Of a stretch of 64,000 bases of DNA, positions 37,170 through 48,476 are shown in pieces. Each line of letters begins with the position of its first letter. Positions within the stretch are counted from its first letter, which is position 1. The DNA comes from Streptomyces sp. DT2A-34 (lineage in GTDB: Bacteria; Actinomycetota; Actinomycetes; Streptomycetales; Streptomycetaceae). The notes below the pieces were generated by a model, which was given only the letters and a program-made list of their open reading frames with translations, searched no databases and had not been told where the DNA came from. The position numbers and the translations under genes were made by a program. The stretch spans positions 3,080,001-3,144,000 of the forward strand of contig NZ_JASTWJ010000001.1 of the NCBI RefSeq assembly GCF_030499515.1. Direction: 5' to 3'.

Positions 37170-39626
37170 CTATTCCGGGGGCGACTCGTCCTCATCGGCG
37201 CTCTCGGGCGACGGAAGCGTTACCGACATGACCGCTTGTGCGTTCTTCTCGGGCAGGTGGGCGCGGAGCTCTTCCTCGAAGGCGTCGTCACCGAGGAGGA
37301 TTCTCTGCCTTTTGAGCCAGTAAATGTCCGTACCGACTGAGACTCCCATCTCCAGACGTAGAGCGAGCGCCTGGAGATTGAGGGTAATGCCTTGATCCGG
37401 CTGATTCAGTTTTGTTCGCAGTATGCCAAGTTGACTGGTGGTGGCGGCAATGCTGGCTCGGTCACCGATTTCCTCACTGATGGCCAGCGACTTGAGGTAG
37501 TAGTCCTCGGCCACGCCATAATCCTCACGCACTTCCGCAATCTTGCCGAGATGGTGGTAACTGGCACCGATCCCAGCCCGGTAGCGGCCTTCCTGACGGA
37601 TGGCTAGCGAACTGTGGTGGCACTCTTCGGCGAGGTCATAATCACCCCGACTTTCCGCAACCTTACCGAGTTGATGATAGCTGTTGGCAACACCGACTCG
37701 ATCGCCGATTTCCTCACTGATGGCCAGTGACTTGCGGTAGTATTCTTCGGCTACGTCGTACTCTCGCCGCATTTCCGCAATCGCGCCCAGAGTATGGTGG
37801 CCAGCACCAATCCTATCCCGGTCGCCGCGTTCTTCTGCGATGGCGAGCGATTTTCGACAGAACTCTTCAGCTTCACCGTAATTCCCCCGCCTCACTGCGA
37901 GGAGGCCGAGTTGGTGATATGTGCCTGCAATACCGGCTCGATCGCCGCGTTCCTCACTGATGGCGAGCGAATTACGGTAGTACTCTTCGGCTTCACCATA
38001 GTCCCCCCGTGCGTCCGCGATGGTGCCCAGATTATGAAGACAGCCGGCAGCGGCCCGGGAGCCGGCGGGATTCCAGGAGAGACTCTCCTTGAGCAGCCGC
38101 TCTTCCCAGTCCCACGCACCCCAAGTGTGCAATTGCCGGCACACACGGTCGGTGACAGCGTTCGCCTGATCGAGGGCACCGGCTTGGTAATGGTGATGGC
38201 GGGCTTCGATGAGGTCGATGATGGCGGCGGCCTTGTCCTGCGGCCATACATGGGCGCGCCACCGCCAGTAGGCAGCAGCCCGGCGATGAGCTGCTGTGAG
38301 TACCTCAGGGGCGCTCCGGTTTCGCAGGGCGTCAGCGGTCCAGCGGTGTACCAGCAAGCCGCTGGGCCGACTGCCCGGCTCGTCCTGCGACGTCGGCGCG
38401 GGGGAGACCAGCCCCAGTCCCAGCAGTAGACGCAAGGCTTCCTCGGCATCGTCGTCGAGTTCGACCGGAGGCCGGGACAGCTCCTTGAGATCGTCTCCGA
38501 ACTGGGCCATCACCTCCGAAGGAAGACCCCATCCTTCCTCCGCCACGGCTCCCCCAGCCTGGGCTTCCACGATCTGTCGCCTCACTGTCCGGAGCCGGTC
38601 CGCCAACGCCGGTTCAACCCCCGGTGCCGAGGTCAGGTCAGACAGTTGCCAGGCAGCCCCCGTCCGGTCGACCGGCGCGCGATACACCGCAAGCCCGTCC
38701 AGCAGCGACCGCGCCCCCGGCACACCGTCCAACTGCCCCAGCAGCGTGTCGAGCAGCACGTCATCCACCGCCAGCGTGACGGTCTCGGCCAACGCCTTGT
38801 CCAGGTCACCGGCGATCCCGGCCAGCCATCGCTCCGGGTTACGGATGCCGCGTCGCTCCAGCGCCTCCTCCATGCGCTCGGCGATGTCGGGGAACCGTGC
38901 CTCGCCACCGCGCAGCAGCGCGTCCAGGTACTCCAGTGCCCGCGGATGCCCGCCGACATCGGCGTAGGCGCGTTCGAGGTCCTCCTTGCCGAGGGCGTCC
39001 AGGCCGGGCAGCCGCCAGATCAGCTTGCGGGTTTCGGCAAGCGACAGCGGGCCGAGGTGATGCATCGTCAGGCGTCGGTGCATCCGGTTCGGCAGGCTGA
39101 ACGGATACCGGCTGGTGACCAGCAGTCGAGCGCGAGGCGCGGCAGCCGCCCAGGCGGCCAGGAAGTCCGCCAGGTCGGGATCGGCCGGCTGCCAACCCCC
39201 GTCGGACTGGACCAGGAGGTCCTCGGCGTTGTCCAGCACGAGCAGGACCGGCAGCCGTGGCAGGACGACCTGCTGGATCAGTTCCCACCGTTCCCGCCAC
39301 GACGGCGTGGCATCGGCGAGCATGGCCGCCACCCGGCGCAGCATGTCGTCCTCGGCAAGCCCGGCGGACACGCAGCGAACGACGAGACGTTTGCGCAGGG
39401 TCTCCAGCACCGAGTCGACCGTCGGGGCCGTAGCGGCCGGGACGGGCACCACCAACCCCGCTTCGGACCCCAGATGGTGCAGCAACTCCGCGGTGAGCGT
39501 CGACTTGCCGACGCCGCCGATCCCGTGGATCAGCACGCCGCCCCGGCCGGAGTCACGCAATACGCCCAGCAGTTGCCGTAGCTCCGCCCGACGCCCCACG
39601 AACTCGCCGACCTTGCGCACCACCAT
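37170..39626 (-). CDS. STAND (NB-ARC-like) NTPase with six TPR repeats
   Basis: About 818 residues from the ATG at 39626, which has GGAAGAGGGG before it. VGEFVGRRAELRQL opens the NTPase, Walker A GIGGVGKST, Walker B VLLVLDNAED, and a GGHPRALEYL helix typical of STAND proteins. The C-terminal third is six 40-residue TPRs (A..YHQLG..AE..GDY..AEE..RKSLAI.EE.GDR pattern). This is the sensor/switch half of an NLR-like protein. The TIR-CHAT part lies directly upstream in a different frame; removing one G at about 39641 would fuse the two into a single polypeptide, which I believe is the usual arrangement. Confidence 0.85.
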   Translation of the reverse strand: MVVRKVGEFVGRRAELRQLLGVLRDSGRGGVLIHGIGGVGKSTLTAELLHHLGSEAGLVVPVPAATAPTVDSVLETLRKRLVVRCVSAGLAEDDMLRRVAAMLADATPSWRERWELIQQVVLPRLPVLLVLDNAEDLLVQSDGGWQPADPDLADFLAAWAAAAPRARLLVTSRYPFSLPNRMHRRLTMHHLGPLSLAETRKLIWRLPGLDALGKEDLERAYADVGGHPRALEYLDALLRGGEARFPDIAERMEEALERRGIRNPERWLAGIAGDLDKALAETVTLAVDDVLLDTLLGQLDGVPGARSLLDGLAVYRAPVDRTGAAWQLSDLTSAPGVEPALADRLRTVRRQIVEAQAGGAVAEEGWGLPSEVMAQFGDDLKELSRPPVELDDDAEEALRLLLGLGLVSPAPTSQDEPGSRPSGLLVHRWTADALRNRSAPEVLTAAHRRAAAYWRWRAHVWPQDKAAAIIDLIEARHHHYQAGALDQANAVTDRVCRQLHTWGAWDWEERLLKESLSWNPAGSRAAAGCLHNLGTIADARGDYGEAEEYYRNSLAISEERGDRAGIAGTYHQLGLLAVRRGNYGEAEEFCRKSLAIAEERGDRDRIGAGHHTLGAIAEMRREYDVAEEYYRKSLAISEEIGDRVGVANSYHQLGKVAESRGDYDLAEECHHSSLAIRQEGRYRAGIGASYHHLGKIAEVREDYGVAEDYYLKSLAISEEIGDRASIAATTSQLGILRTKLNQPDQGITLNLQALALRLEMGVSVGTDIYWLKRQRILLGDDAFEEELRAHLPEKNAQAVMSVTLPSPESADEDESPPE
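37332..38052 (-). repeat. 120-bp TPR-coding tandem repeats of lower GC
   Basis: Six units of 120 bases encode the six TPRs. Neighbouring units share long near-identical DNA blocks (for example gatggc.agcga.tt followed by cttcggc). By hand count one 60-base line here is about 60 percent GC, clearly below its surroundings. This suggests recent unit duplication and possible acquisition from elsewhere. Confidence 0.75.
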
Positions 39627-41346
39627 CCCCTCTTCCAGCACCCTCTTCGGGCATCGGTGCCACCCGCTCGACGCCTTGCCCGGCGTCGAAGAGCGGCAGG
39701 GGCGGCCCAGCGAGGAAAAGGGACGGAGTGGACCACTCGGGCCAGGCGCCCCTCGGATCACCGGCCGGGAGCTGCTGCCGTGCGGCCTCCAGCCGTCGCC
39801 GCGCCCGCGAAAGCGCGGCCAGCGGGACGGGGTGCTCCGCCCGGGCCAGATCCTCGTACACGAGAGCGGCCAGCTCGGTGGCGTACCGGTCGGTGACCGC
39901 CTCCGTCATCGCCAGCACGCTCGGAACCCCTCGGCCCAGAAGCTCCCGCGCCAGCCTGCACGGGCCTCGGCGGCGGCGTCATCGGCATCCGACTGCGGTG
40001 CCTGTGCCGTGGAACAACCGGACAGGACGACCAACGGCACCCCACGTCCCGGCGGCAGCACGTCATCCATGAACCGCCGCGCGTCCACCTTGTCCAGCCC
40101 GCCGTCGTCCTTCTCCAGGAACAGCACCCCCGGGGCGGCATGGCACGACAGATGCAGTACGTGGAACCGCTCCTCCTCCAGAGCGGCGCGAATCTCGGCG
40201 ACGCTCCCCCAGTTCAGTACCCGGACATACGCCCCCTGCTTGGTGCGCGCGGAGCCGACCGCGTCCAGGATGCGCGCCAACTCCCGCTCATAGTCGAGAA
40301 GTTCACCCGCCCCCGCCTCCGGACTCGCCACCACGGCAAGAATCCGCAGCGGCCCCGGGATCGGCATCGCCACCGGCGGGGTCTCCCGCCGTACCTTGCG
40401 GTACAGGTCGACGCGCTCGGACAGCACCAGCGGCCCCGGCGCACCGGGTACCACCAGGCTCTCCCAGGGCAGATCCCGCCACTCGGCCGCGTCGACGCTC
40501 AACCCGATCCGCAGCGGAGCATTGCAGTCACGAGCCAACGCCGCCTCGCGCCGCAACGCGGCCCCCACCTCCCCGTTCACGAACCGCTCGCCCAGGGTCC
40601 GGCCGACGGCGGCCAAGGCACCGTTCACGCCACCGGAGATCACCGGCGTGTCCGTCGTGGGCGCGGTCCGGGTCACGTGATCCCCGCGCACGCTGCAACG
40701 CCCGAACCCGCTCATCCAACTGGCGGTCCAGCTCGGCCGCCGCAAGCCCGTCATCCGCGCCGGGCGGAGCGCCGGACACCTCGGCTCCCTCGGTCGAGAA
40801 CACCACCGCCCCCACCCCGACCCGTAACTCCGCGTGGATGGGCCCGTCCGGCCGGTACTCCAGGCCCTGCGGCGGGACCACCACACCCGTGGCCGCCGGC
40901 CGCTCCGAGTCCGCCAACCCCCGTACCGCGCGCGCGAGTTGCCGTGCCTTCGCCTCGTACTGGTCCGGCGCCGCCACCGTACGAAAGTCGACGAACAGCC
41001 GTGAGCGATGAAGGGCGGAACGGTCGCCACATCGCCCCAGAGGACCGGGATCACCCGCTGCCGCCCGGCCGTCGAAGCCGTCATGGCCGCCGCGAACTCC
41101 TCGTCGCACCACTCGGAGGCGATCCACAGCGGAGTCACCACGGCCACCAGAGCTTCCGCCTGTGCCAAGCCCTCCTGCAACCGCGTGGCCACCCGCTGCC
41201 CGCCCGAGCCGCTCAAGGTTCTCCGCCAGGGCGACGGGCCAATCACCGTCCCTGAAGGCGTAGGAGAAGAACACATCGAATCGCTCGGCCCCTGATCCGG
41301 GCCCTGATCCGGCCGCAGACCCGGCCCCGACCCCGGCTCCGTCCAC
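39553..41346 (-). pseudogene. TIR-CHAT effector region, broken by several frameshifts
   Basis: GTG start at 41346. TIR domain opens with FDVFFSYAFRDGDWPVALAE, then jumps frame near 41200, where about 35 bases (the BB-loop region) also seem lost. It continues GQRVATRLQEGLAQAEALV to SEWCDEEF (putative catalytic Glu). More breaks: about 41000, 40683 (G run), and 39955. The CHAT domain has catalytic His (LHLSCHAA) and Cys (VVLSGCSTA) and then LARELLGRGVPSVLAMTE in the next frame. It ends PLPLFDAGQGVERVAP just before the STAND NTPase. TIR (NADase type) and CHAT (caspase-like) are both killing-type effectors. Decay is likely for the 35-base loss; the single-base gaps could be sequencing errors. Confidence 0.8.
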
Positions 41347-41476
41347 ACCGCACCCCCGTACGCAGCACCCCCGGAGCCGGCGCCCAGACAGCTACCCCGA
41401 GGTTGAGGAAATGCAAGGATGCCAGGGCTCGCCGCCCGCGACAGCGATAACGGCCCATTTCCCCGCGACCGTCGCC

Positions 41477-42043
41477 TTACTTCTCCATCCCTCGGTTCAA
41501 CTGATTCAGCAACCGAGCCAGCTCCGCCACCTCACCCCGATCCCAGTGGGACAGCTGCGCGACATACCGAGCCCGGCGGGCCTCCCGCACCTTCGCGACC
41601 CGGCCGCGCCCCTCCTCCGTGAGGTGCACCAGCCACGCCCGCCCGTCGGCGGGGTCCGGCTCGCGGGCGACCAGGCCCAGGTCCTCCAGGGCGCGCAGCT
41701 GGCGGGACATGGTGGCCTTGCCGACGCCGATGTACGCGGCGAGTTCCGTGGCGCGCATGCGGCCGGACTCGTCCAGTCGGACCAGCAGCCCGTACGCCGC
41801 GGACTCCAGGTCGGGATGGACCTCGCGGGCCATCTCGCCCTGCTTGGCCCTGGCGCGCCGGAAGAGGACGGTCAACTCGCGTTCCAGGTCGAGGAATTCG
41901 GGCTGGTCCATACCACCACCGGGCATTCTCCCAGAGGCGGCACCCCCAGATTCGACTCTCCGCCCGTCGTCGTTTCCGTCTTGGTGCACGTCAGCCCCTG
42001 CCTCGATTTCCCGGTCCCGAAAATTTCCGCCACCCGCCGTCAT
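41477..42043 (-). CDS. MarR-family transcriptional regulator
   Basis: 188 residues from the ATG at 42043 (GGAG eight bases before); an ATG at 41911 (MDQPEFLDLERELT) would remove a 44-residue low-complexity head and is the start of the conserved part. Winged-helix: MRATELAAYIGVGKATMSRQLRALEDLGLVAREPDPADGR pattern with the DxRxxxVxLT wing (DGRAWLVHLTEEG). Ligand and targets unknown. It is divergent from the GH25 gene and lies 130 bases upstream of the TIR-CHAT region on the same strand; that 130-base gap holds no visible feature. Confidence 0.9.
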   Translation of the reverse strand: MTAGGGNFRDREIEAGADVHQDGNDDGRRVESGGAASGRMPGGGMDQPEFLDLERELTVLFRRARAKQGEMAREVHPDLESAAYGLLVRLDESGRMRATELAAYIGVGKATMSRQLRALEDLGLVAREPDPADGRAWLVHLTEEGRGRVAKVREARRARYVAQLSHWDRGEVAELARLLNQLNRGMEK

Positions 42044-42243
42044 TGCCGCAGCTCCGCCAGTATTTCGCAGGCGTAGACCAACGGCAGCCTCCGGCCCCCC
42101 TGCCGCCTGCCGAGGCCCTCACCCACCGCGGCCCCCAGCCGAAGCCACCCAGCCCCCAGCCACCCCCGTCACCGTCACCCGACCGCAGTCACACCCCCGG
42201 CCCATTTCCCCACCGAGCGTCACCGGGCCTTCGGAGGCACGCT

Positions 42244-43086
42244 GTGCCCGTGCTCAGATCCGAACCGCTCCGCTCCCGCCATCCCCACCTCGCAGGGCTC
42301 GTGCTCGCCACCGCCCTCTCCCTCCTCCTGGTCCTCCTCCTCGCCGTCCAGCCCCCTCCCGCATCCGCCGACGACGACCCGCCGCGCGGCTCCGCCCACA
42401 TGGGCATGGGCGTCGCAGTCCACGACGGGGTGCACGACGGCCCTGCCAGCACCCTGGCCGCTCAGACGGAAGGCGTGGACGTCTCCAGCCACCAGGGCGA
42501 CGTCGACTGGCCGACGCTGTGGGACAGCGGGGTGAAGTGGGCCTATGTGAAGGCCACCGAGGGGACGTACTACAAGAACCCCTACTTCGCCCAGCAGTAC
42601 GACGGCTCCCACGACATCGGCATGATCCGCGGCGCGTACCACTTCGCCACCCCGGACACCACCAATGGAGCAACCCAGGCCGACTATTTCGTCGATCGCG
42701 GCGGCGGTTGGTCCCGCGACGGCAAGACCCTGCCCGGCGTCCTCGACATCGAGTGGAATCCGTACGGAGACGCCTGCTACGGCAAGACACCGAGCGCGAT
42801 GGTCACCTGGATCCGCGACTTCCTGAACCGGTACAGGGCCCGCACCGGCCGCGGCCCCGTCATCTACACGGCCACCAGTTGGTGGAAACAGTGCACCGGC
42901 AACCACAGCGGCTTCGCCTCCGTCAACCCGCTGTGGATCGCCCGGTACGCGACGGCGGTGGGCGAACTGCCGGCGGGCTGGCGCTACTACACGATGTGGC
43001 AGTACACGTCCTCCGGGCCGACCGTCGGTGACCACAACAGGTTCAACGGCGCGCTGGACCGGGTGAAGGCATTGGCCAACGGCTAG
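42244..43086 (+). CDS. Secreted GH25 lysozyme (N,O-diacetylmuramidase type)
   Basis: 280 residues from the GTG at 42244 with GGAGG six bases before; the frame is open 200 bases further up without a ribosome site. Signal peptide (about 1-42, AxA-type end PPASADD), then a GH25 domain (EGVDVSSHQGDVDW, WAYVKATEG, IRGAYHFATP, catalytic DxE in GVLDIEWNP, YTATSWW). It should cleave the glycan backbone of peptidoglycan. Transcribed alone, away from the MarR gene. Confidence 0.93.
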   Translation: MPVLRSEPLRSRHPHLAGLVLATALSLLLVLLLAVQPPPASADDDPPRGSAHMGMGVAVHDGVHDGPASTLAAQTEGVDVSSHQGDVDWPTLWDSGVKWAYVKATEGTYYKNPYFAQQYDGSHDIGMIRGAYHFATPDTTNGATQADYFVDRGGGWSRDGKTLPGVLDIEWNPYGDACYGKTPSAMVTWIRDFLNRYRARTGRGPVIYTATSWWKQCTGNHSGFASVNPLWIARYATAVGELPAGWRYYTMWQYTSSGPTVGDHNRFNGALDRVKALANG

Positions 43087-43118
43087 TCCGACACCGCCAA
43101 GCCCCGGCCGACGGCCAC

Positions 43119-43200
43119 CCCCACGGCCGTACCGGACGCCCCACGGGCCGTACCGGACGCCGTACGGCGAAGGCCCGGACGCCGTACGGCGAAGGCCCGG
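43119..43200. repeat. Short tandem repeats before the terminator
   Basis: Two nearly equal copies of a cccacgg-ccgtaccggacgc unit (about 43119-43158) are followed by two identical 22-base units acgccgtacggcgaaggcccgg (43157-43178 and 43179-43200). The second supplies the left arm of the terminator. Confidence 0.7.
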
Positions 43201-43227
43201 CCTCTCTCACGAGAAACCCGGGCCTTC
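43191..43227. terminator. Bidirectional terminator between GH25 and lon
   Basis: GAAGGCCCGG and CCGGGCCTTC pair around a 17-base loop and are followed by ccttttcc on the plus strand. It lies between two convergent genes, so it should serve both. Confidence 0.75.
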
Positions 43228-43246
43228 CCTTTTCCGGTCGCGTCCG

Positions 43247-45670
<2,424 letters not shown>

Positions 45671-45692
45671 GATCTCCCCTTCGGCAGTCAAG

Positions 45693-45711
45693 TTGAGTTA
45701 TGCCGACTCAA
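45693..45711 (-). promoter_or_regulatory. HAIR element (HspR operator) upstream of lon
   Basis: TTGAGT-7 bases-ACTCAA, 22 bases upstream of the lon start codon. It fits the HspR consensus CTTGAGT-N7-ACTCAAG in 12 of 14 positions and has the exact N7 spacing. HspR control of lon is known in Streptomyces. Confidence 0.9.
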
Positions 45712-45840
45712 TGCACGGGGAGGCCCGAATGTTCCCAGGCCTTCGTTCGCTGTGAGCGATCATCCGCGGCACCGACTGTGACCTCGGCTTTCGCGAATAA
45801 ACGGTTGCCGGGGGCCGGTTCCTTCCCTCACCGTCTCCCC

Positions 45841-46647
45841 GTGACAGACACCGCGACAGACACAGAGACCCTTCTCGCCGCCTACGACGACCAGATGCGC
45901 GGCGCACCCCCGACCCCGCCCGTCGGCGTGACGTACGAACAGGACGGTCCCCTGCTGCGGATCGTCGGCGGATTCCGCGGCCTCGTCAGCGGCCCGCGCT
46001 CGCTCGGCGTACGCGGCGCCGAGCTCGACCGGCTCATCGCCCGGCAGCGCGACTACTTCGCGGCGCGCGGCGAGGCGGTGGAGTGGAAGACGCGGTCCCA
46101 CGACGACCCGGCCGACCTCACCGACCGCCTGCGCGGGGCCGGCTTCCTGCCCGAGGACGAGGAGACGGTCCTGGTGGGACGGGCCGCCGACATGGCCGTA
46201 CGGCAGCCCGTCCTGCCGGAGGGCGTGACGCTGCGGGGGGTCACGGCGGACGCGGACATGCGCCGTATCGCCGCGATGGAGTCGGTCGTGTGGGGCCAGG
46301 ACTGGAGCTGGCTCGCCGACGATCTCATCGGCCGCGTCGCGTCCGCTCCGGACGAGGTCGCCGTGTACGTCGCCGAGGCGGACGGCCAGGTCGTCTCCGC
46401 GGCGTGGCTGGTGTTCCGCGCGGGGACCGAGTTCGCGAGCCTGTGGGGCGGGTCAACGCTGGCCGAGTGGCGCGGCCAGGGCATCTACCGCGCGCTGGTC
46501 GCCACCCGCGCCGCCCTCGCCGTCGCACGCGGGGTCGGCTACCTGCACGTCGACGCCTCCGACGACAGCGCGCCCATCCTGCGGCGGCTGGGCTTCGAGG
46601 CGGTGACGACGACCACGCCGTACGTGTGGTCGCCCGTGGCCGGCTGA
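45841..46647 (+). CDS. GNAT-family N-acetyltransferase
   Basis: 268 residues from a GTG. The GNAT fold sits in the C-terminal half: acetyl-CoA loop region LAEWRGQGIYRALVATR (Q/RxxGxG/A type) and GYLHVDASDDSAPILRRLGF. The N-terminal 110 residues are a separate, probably also GNAT-like, domain without a clear cofactor loop. Substrate unknown. It is divergent from lon and its 3' end overlaps the rhomboid-like gene by 195 bases. Confidence 0.87.
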   Translation: MTDTATDTETLLAAYDDQMRGAPPTPPVGVTYEQDGPLLRIVGGFRGLVSGPRSLGVRGAELDRLIARQRDYFAARGEAVEWKTRSHDDPADLTDRLRGAGFLPEDEETVLVGRAADMAVRQPVLPEGVTLRGVTADADMRRIAAMESVVWGQDWSWLADDLIGRVASAPDEVAVYVAEADGQVVSAAWLVFRAGTEFASLWGGSTLAEWRGQGIYRALVATRAALAVARGVGYLHVDASDDSAPILRRLGFEAVTTTTPYVWSPVAG

Positions 46648-47475
46648 ACCAGGGGCGTACCAGCGGCGCACCACCGGCCACAGCGCGATCCCGATGACCA
46701 GGGAGATCAGATGTCCCCAATTGGTCAGCGGATCCGTGAGATTGAGCAGGTCCTGGACCAGCATCCCGCCGAACAGCACCAGCACCGGCCACCGCAGCCA
46801 CGGCCGCAGCAGCCCGGCCAGCGCGCCGACGCTCGTGGCGACGCCGAAGCTGATGCCGTAGTCGAGGCGGTGCAGCGAGCTGTCGGGAAGGTGGCCGACC
46901 AGCACCGCGATCCCGACCGGGACCTCGGTCGCGAGGGTGGCCAGGACGTGCCCGAGCAGGAAGACGACGGCCGTGCGAGCGCCGCCGATGCGCCGCTCCA
47001 GCGCGGTGAGCCCGAGCAGGAAGCCGAGCGTGTACGGCGCCATGATCCCGCCCGCGATCCACAGCGCGCTGGCGATCAGCACCAGCACGGGCGTCCGCAC
47101 GAGGTGCGCCACATCGGTGCTGGAGCCCTGGTGCAGGGCGTGGACGAGGGCGGGGTCGGCGTAGGTGGCGATCAGCGAGGTGGCGGTCAGGACGGCGGCG
47201 TAGGCGCAAGTGAAGGGCGTTGCGGTGGGGGTGGGGAGCAGACGCCAGGGGCGGAAGGCGCGGGTCCGGGGTGCGGCGCCCTCAGCCTCGGCGGCCTCAG
47301 CAGTCGCGGCTGCCACGGTGACGCCGGTCGCCCGCGTCGCATCGGCGATCTCCGGCGCCGAGGACGGCGCGGGAGCGACGCTCAGTGGTCCGCGCTGGCG
47401 CGGCATCCCGTCCAGCAGCCCGGCCACCTCGGGCAGACCCGCGTCGCCGGAAGGGCCAGTCACGGTTCGTTCCAC
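46453..47475 (-). CDS. Rhomboid-like integral membrane protein
   Basis: 340 residues from a GTG with AAGGAG about ten bases before. About 75 Ala/Pro-rich residues, then five to six membrane helices. Possible rhomboid catalytic Ser in DYGISFGVATS and His in NWGHLISLVIG. After ALWPVVRRWYAP the sequence turns Arg/Gly-rich and is encoded antisense to the GNAT gene for 195 bases. Such a long overlap is unusual, so the natural stop may be just after RRWYAP and be hidden by an indel. Confidence 0.8.
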   Translation of the reverse strand: MERTVTGPSGDAGLPEVAGLLDGMPRQRGPLSVAPAPSSAPEIADATRATGVTVAAATAEAAEAEGAAPRTRAFRPWRLLPTPTATPFTCAYAAVLTATSLIATYADPALVHALHQGSSTDVAHLVRTPVLVLIASALWIAGGIMAPYTLGFLLGLTALERRIGGARTAVVFLLGHVLATLATEVPVGIAVLVGHLPDSSLHRLDYGISFGVATSVGALAGLLRPWLRWPVLVLFGGMLVQDLLNLTDPLTNWGHLISLVIGIALWPVVRRWYAPGSAGHGRPHVRRGRRHRLEAQPPQDGRAVVGGVDVQVADPACDGEGGAGGDQRAVDALAAPLGQR

Positions 47476-47666
47476 GGTGAGGCGCTCCTTCCGTTTTCCC
47501 CACCCTCGGCCCGCCCCCCACCCATGTCTGTGACCAGCGCCACATGACAGCGGATTCTCAGCAACCTCTCAAGAAGATCCCGCGTCTTCCCCTGATCCCC
47601 CTGCCGGACGTCACCCGCTGACGTATTTCCCTCGGCCGTCCCGGACCGACCTGCCAGGATGGCCGG

Positions 47667-48344
47667 ATGCCCACTTCGTACGACATCCCCGAAGTCCTGG
47701 ACCGTCGCGAAGGCCCGTACGGCGAGATCGTGTTGCGGCGGCACGGCGAACTGCTCCAGATCATCGCCAACGGCTGCTTTCTGATGGACACCTCCGACGG
47801 GCGCTCGGAGCGGCTGCTCGTCGACGCGGCGCTCGGCGCGCTGGGCGGCCGGCCGGAGCCGCACGTGCTGATCGGCGGGCTCGGCGTCGGGTTCTCGCTC
47901 GCACACGCCGCAGCCGATCCGCGCCCGAAACGGATCACCGTCGTCGAGCGCGAGCCGGCGATTATCGGCTGGCATCTCGACGGGCCGTTGTCCGACTTCT
48001 CCGCCCGCGCCCTCGCCGACCCGCGCACCCGGATTCTGCAAACGGATCTGGTGGCGCACGTACATGAGACTTACGACACGTATGACGCCCTGTGTCTCGA
48101 CATCGACAACGGACCCGGCTGGACCGTCACCGAGGGCAACGACAGTCTGTACTCACCGACTGGACTGGCGGCCTGCGCAGGGGCGTTGAGACCGGGTGGG
48201 GTGCTGGCCGTTTGGTCCGCCCAGCCCTCTCCGGAATTCGAAGAAACCTTGTGTAATGCCGGATTCCAACAGGTGCGTACCGAAGAGATCCCCGTTGCCC
48301 GGGGCGTTCCGGACGTCGTACACCTCGCCGTACGACCTGGATAG
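47667..48344 (+). CDS. Spermidine-synthase-like SAM-fold protein
   Basis: 225 residues. Rossmann-type motif GGLGVGFSLAHA, acidic loop VVEREPAIIGWH and LCLDIDNGPGW in the place of the spermidine synthase active-site loop. The C-terminal segment GALRPGGVLAVWSAQPS is typical of the family. Length is shorter than bona fide polyamine synthases, and the N-terminal beta domain is reduced, so it may be a methyltransferase instead. Single gene. Confidence 0.85.
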   Translation: MPTSYDIPEVLDRREGPYGEIVLRRHGELLQIIANGCFLMDTSDGRSERLLVDAALGALGGRPEPHVLIGGLGVGFSLAHAAADPRPKRITVVEREPAIIGWHLDGPLSDFSARALADPRTRILQTDLVAHVHETYDTYDALCLDIDNGPGWTVTEGNDSLYSPTGLAACAGALRPGGVLAVWSAQPSPEFEETLCNAGFQQVRTEEIPVARGVPDVVHLAVRPG

Positions 48345-48476
48345 CCGTGGCACGGTGACTCCCCGTACTCTGCTCACCTGACGCGGATCATTCAAGCGTC
48401 AATCGCAAGCATGCGCAGGCATAGCCAGATAGCGGGATCACCCCACGGATTCCGGAAAGCAACTTTGGGGCGGGCG

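Noticed and set aside
41243..41458. Short minus-strand frame just upstream of the TIR start
   Set aside because: Arg-rich without motif; it is the out-of-frame reading of the TIR N terminus and gap.
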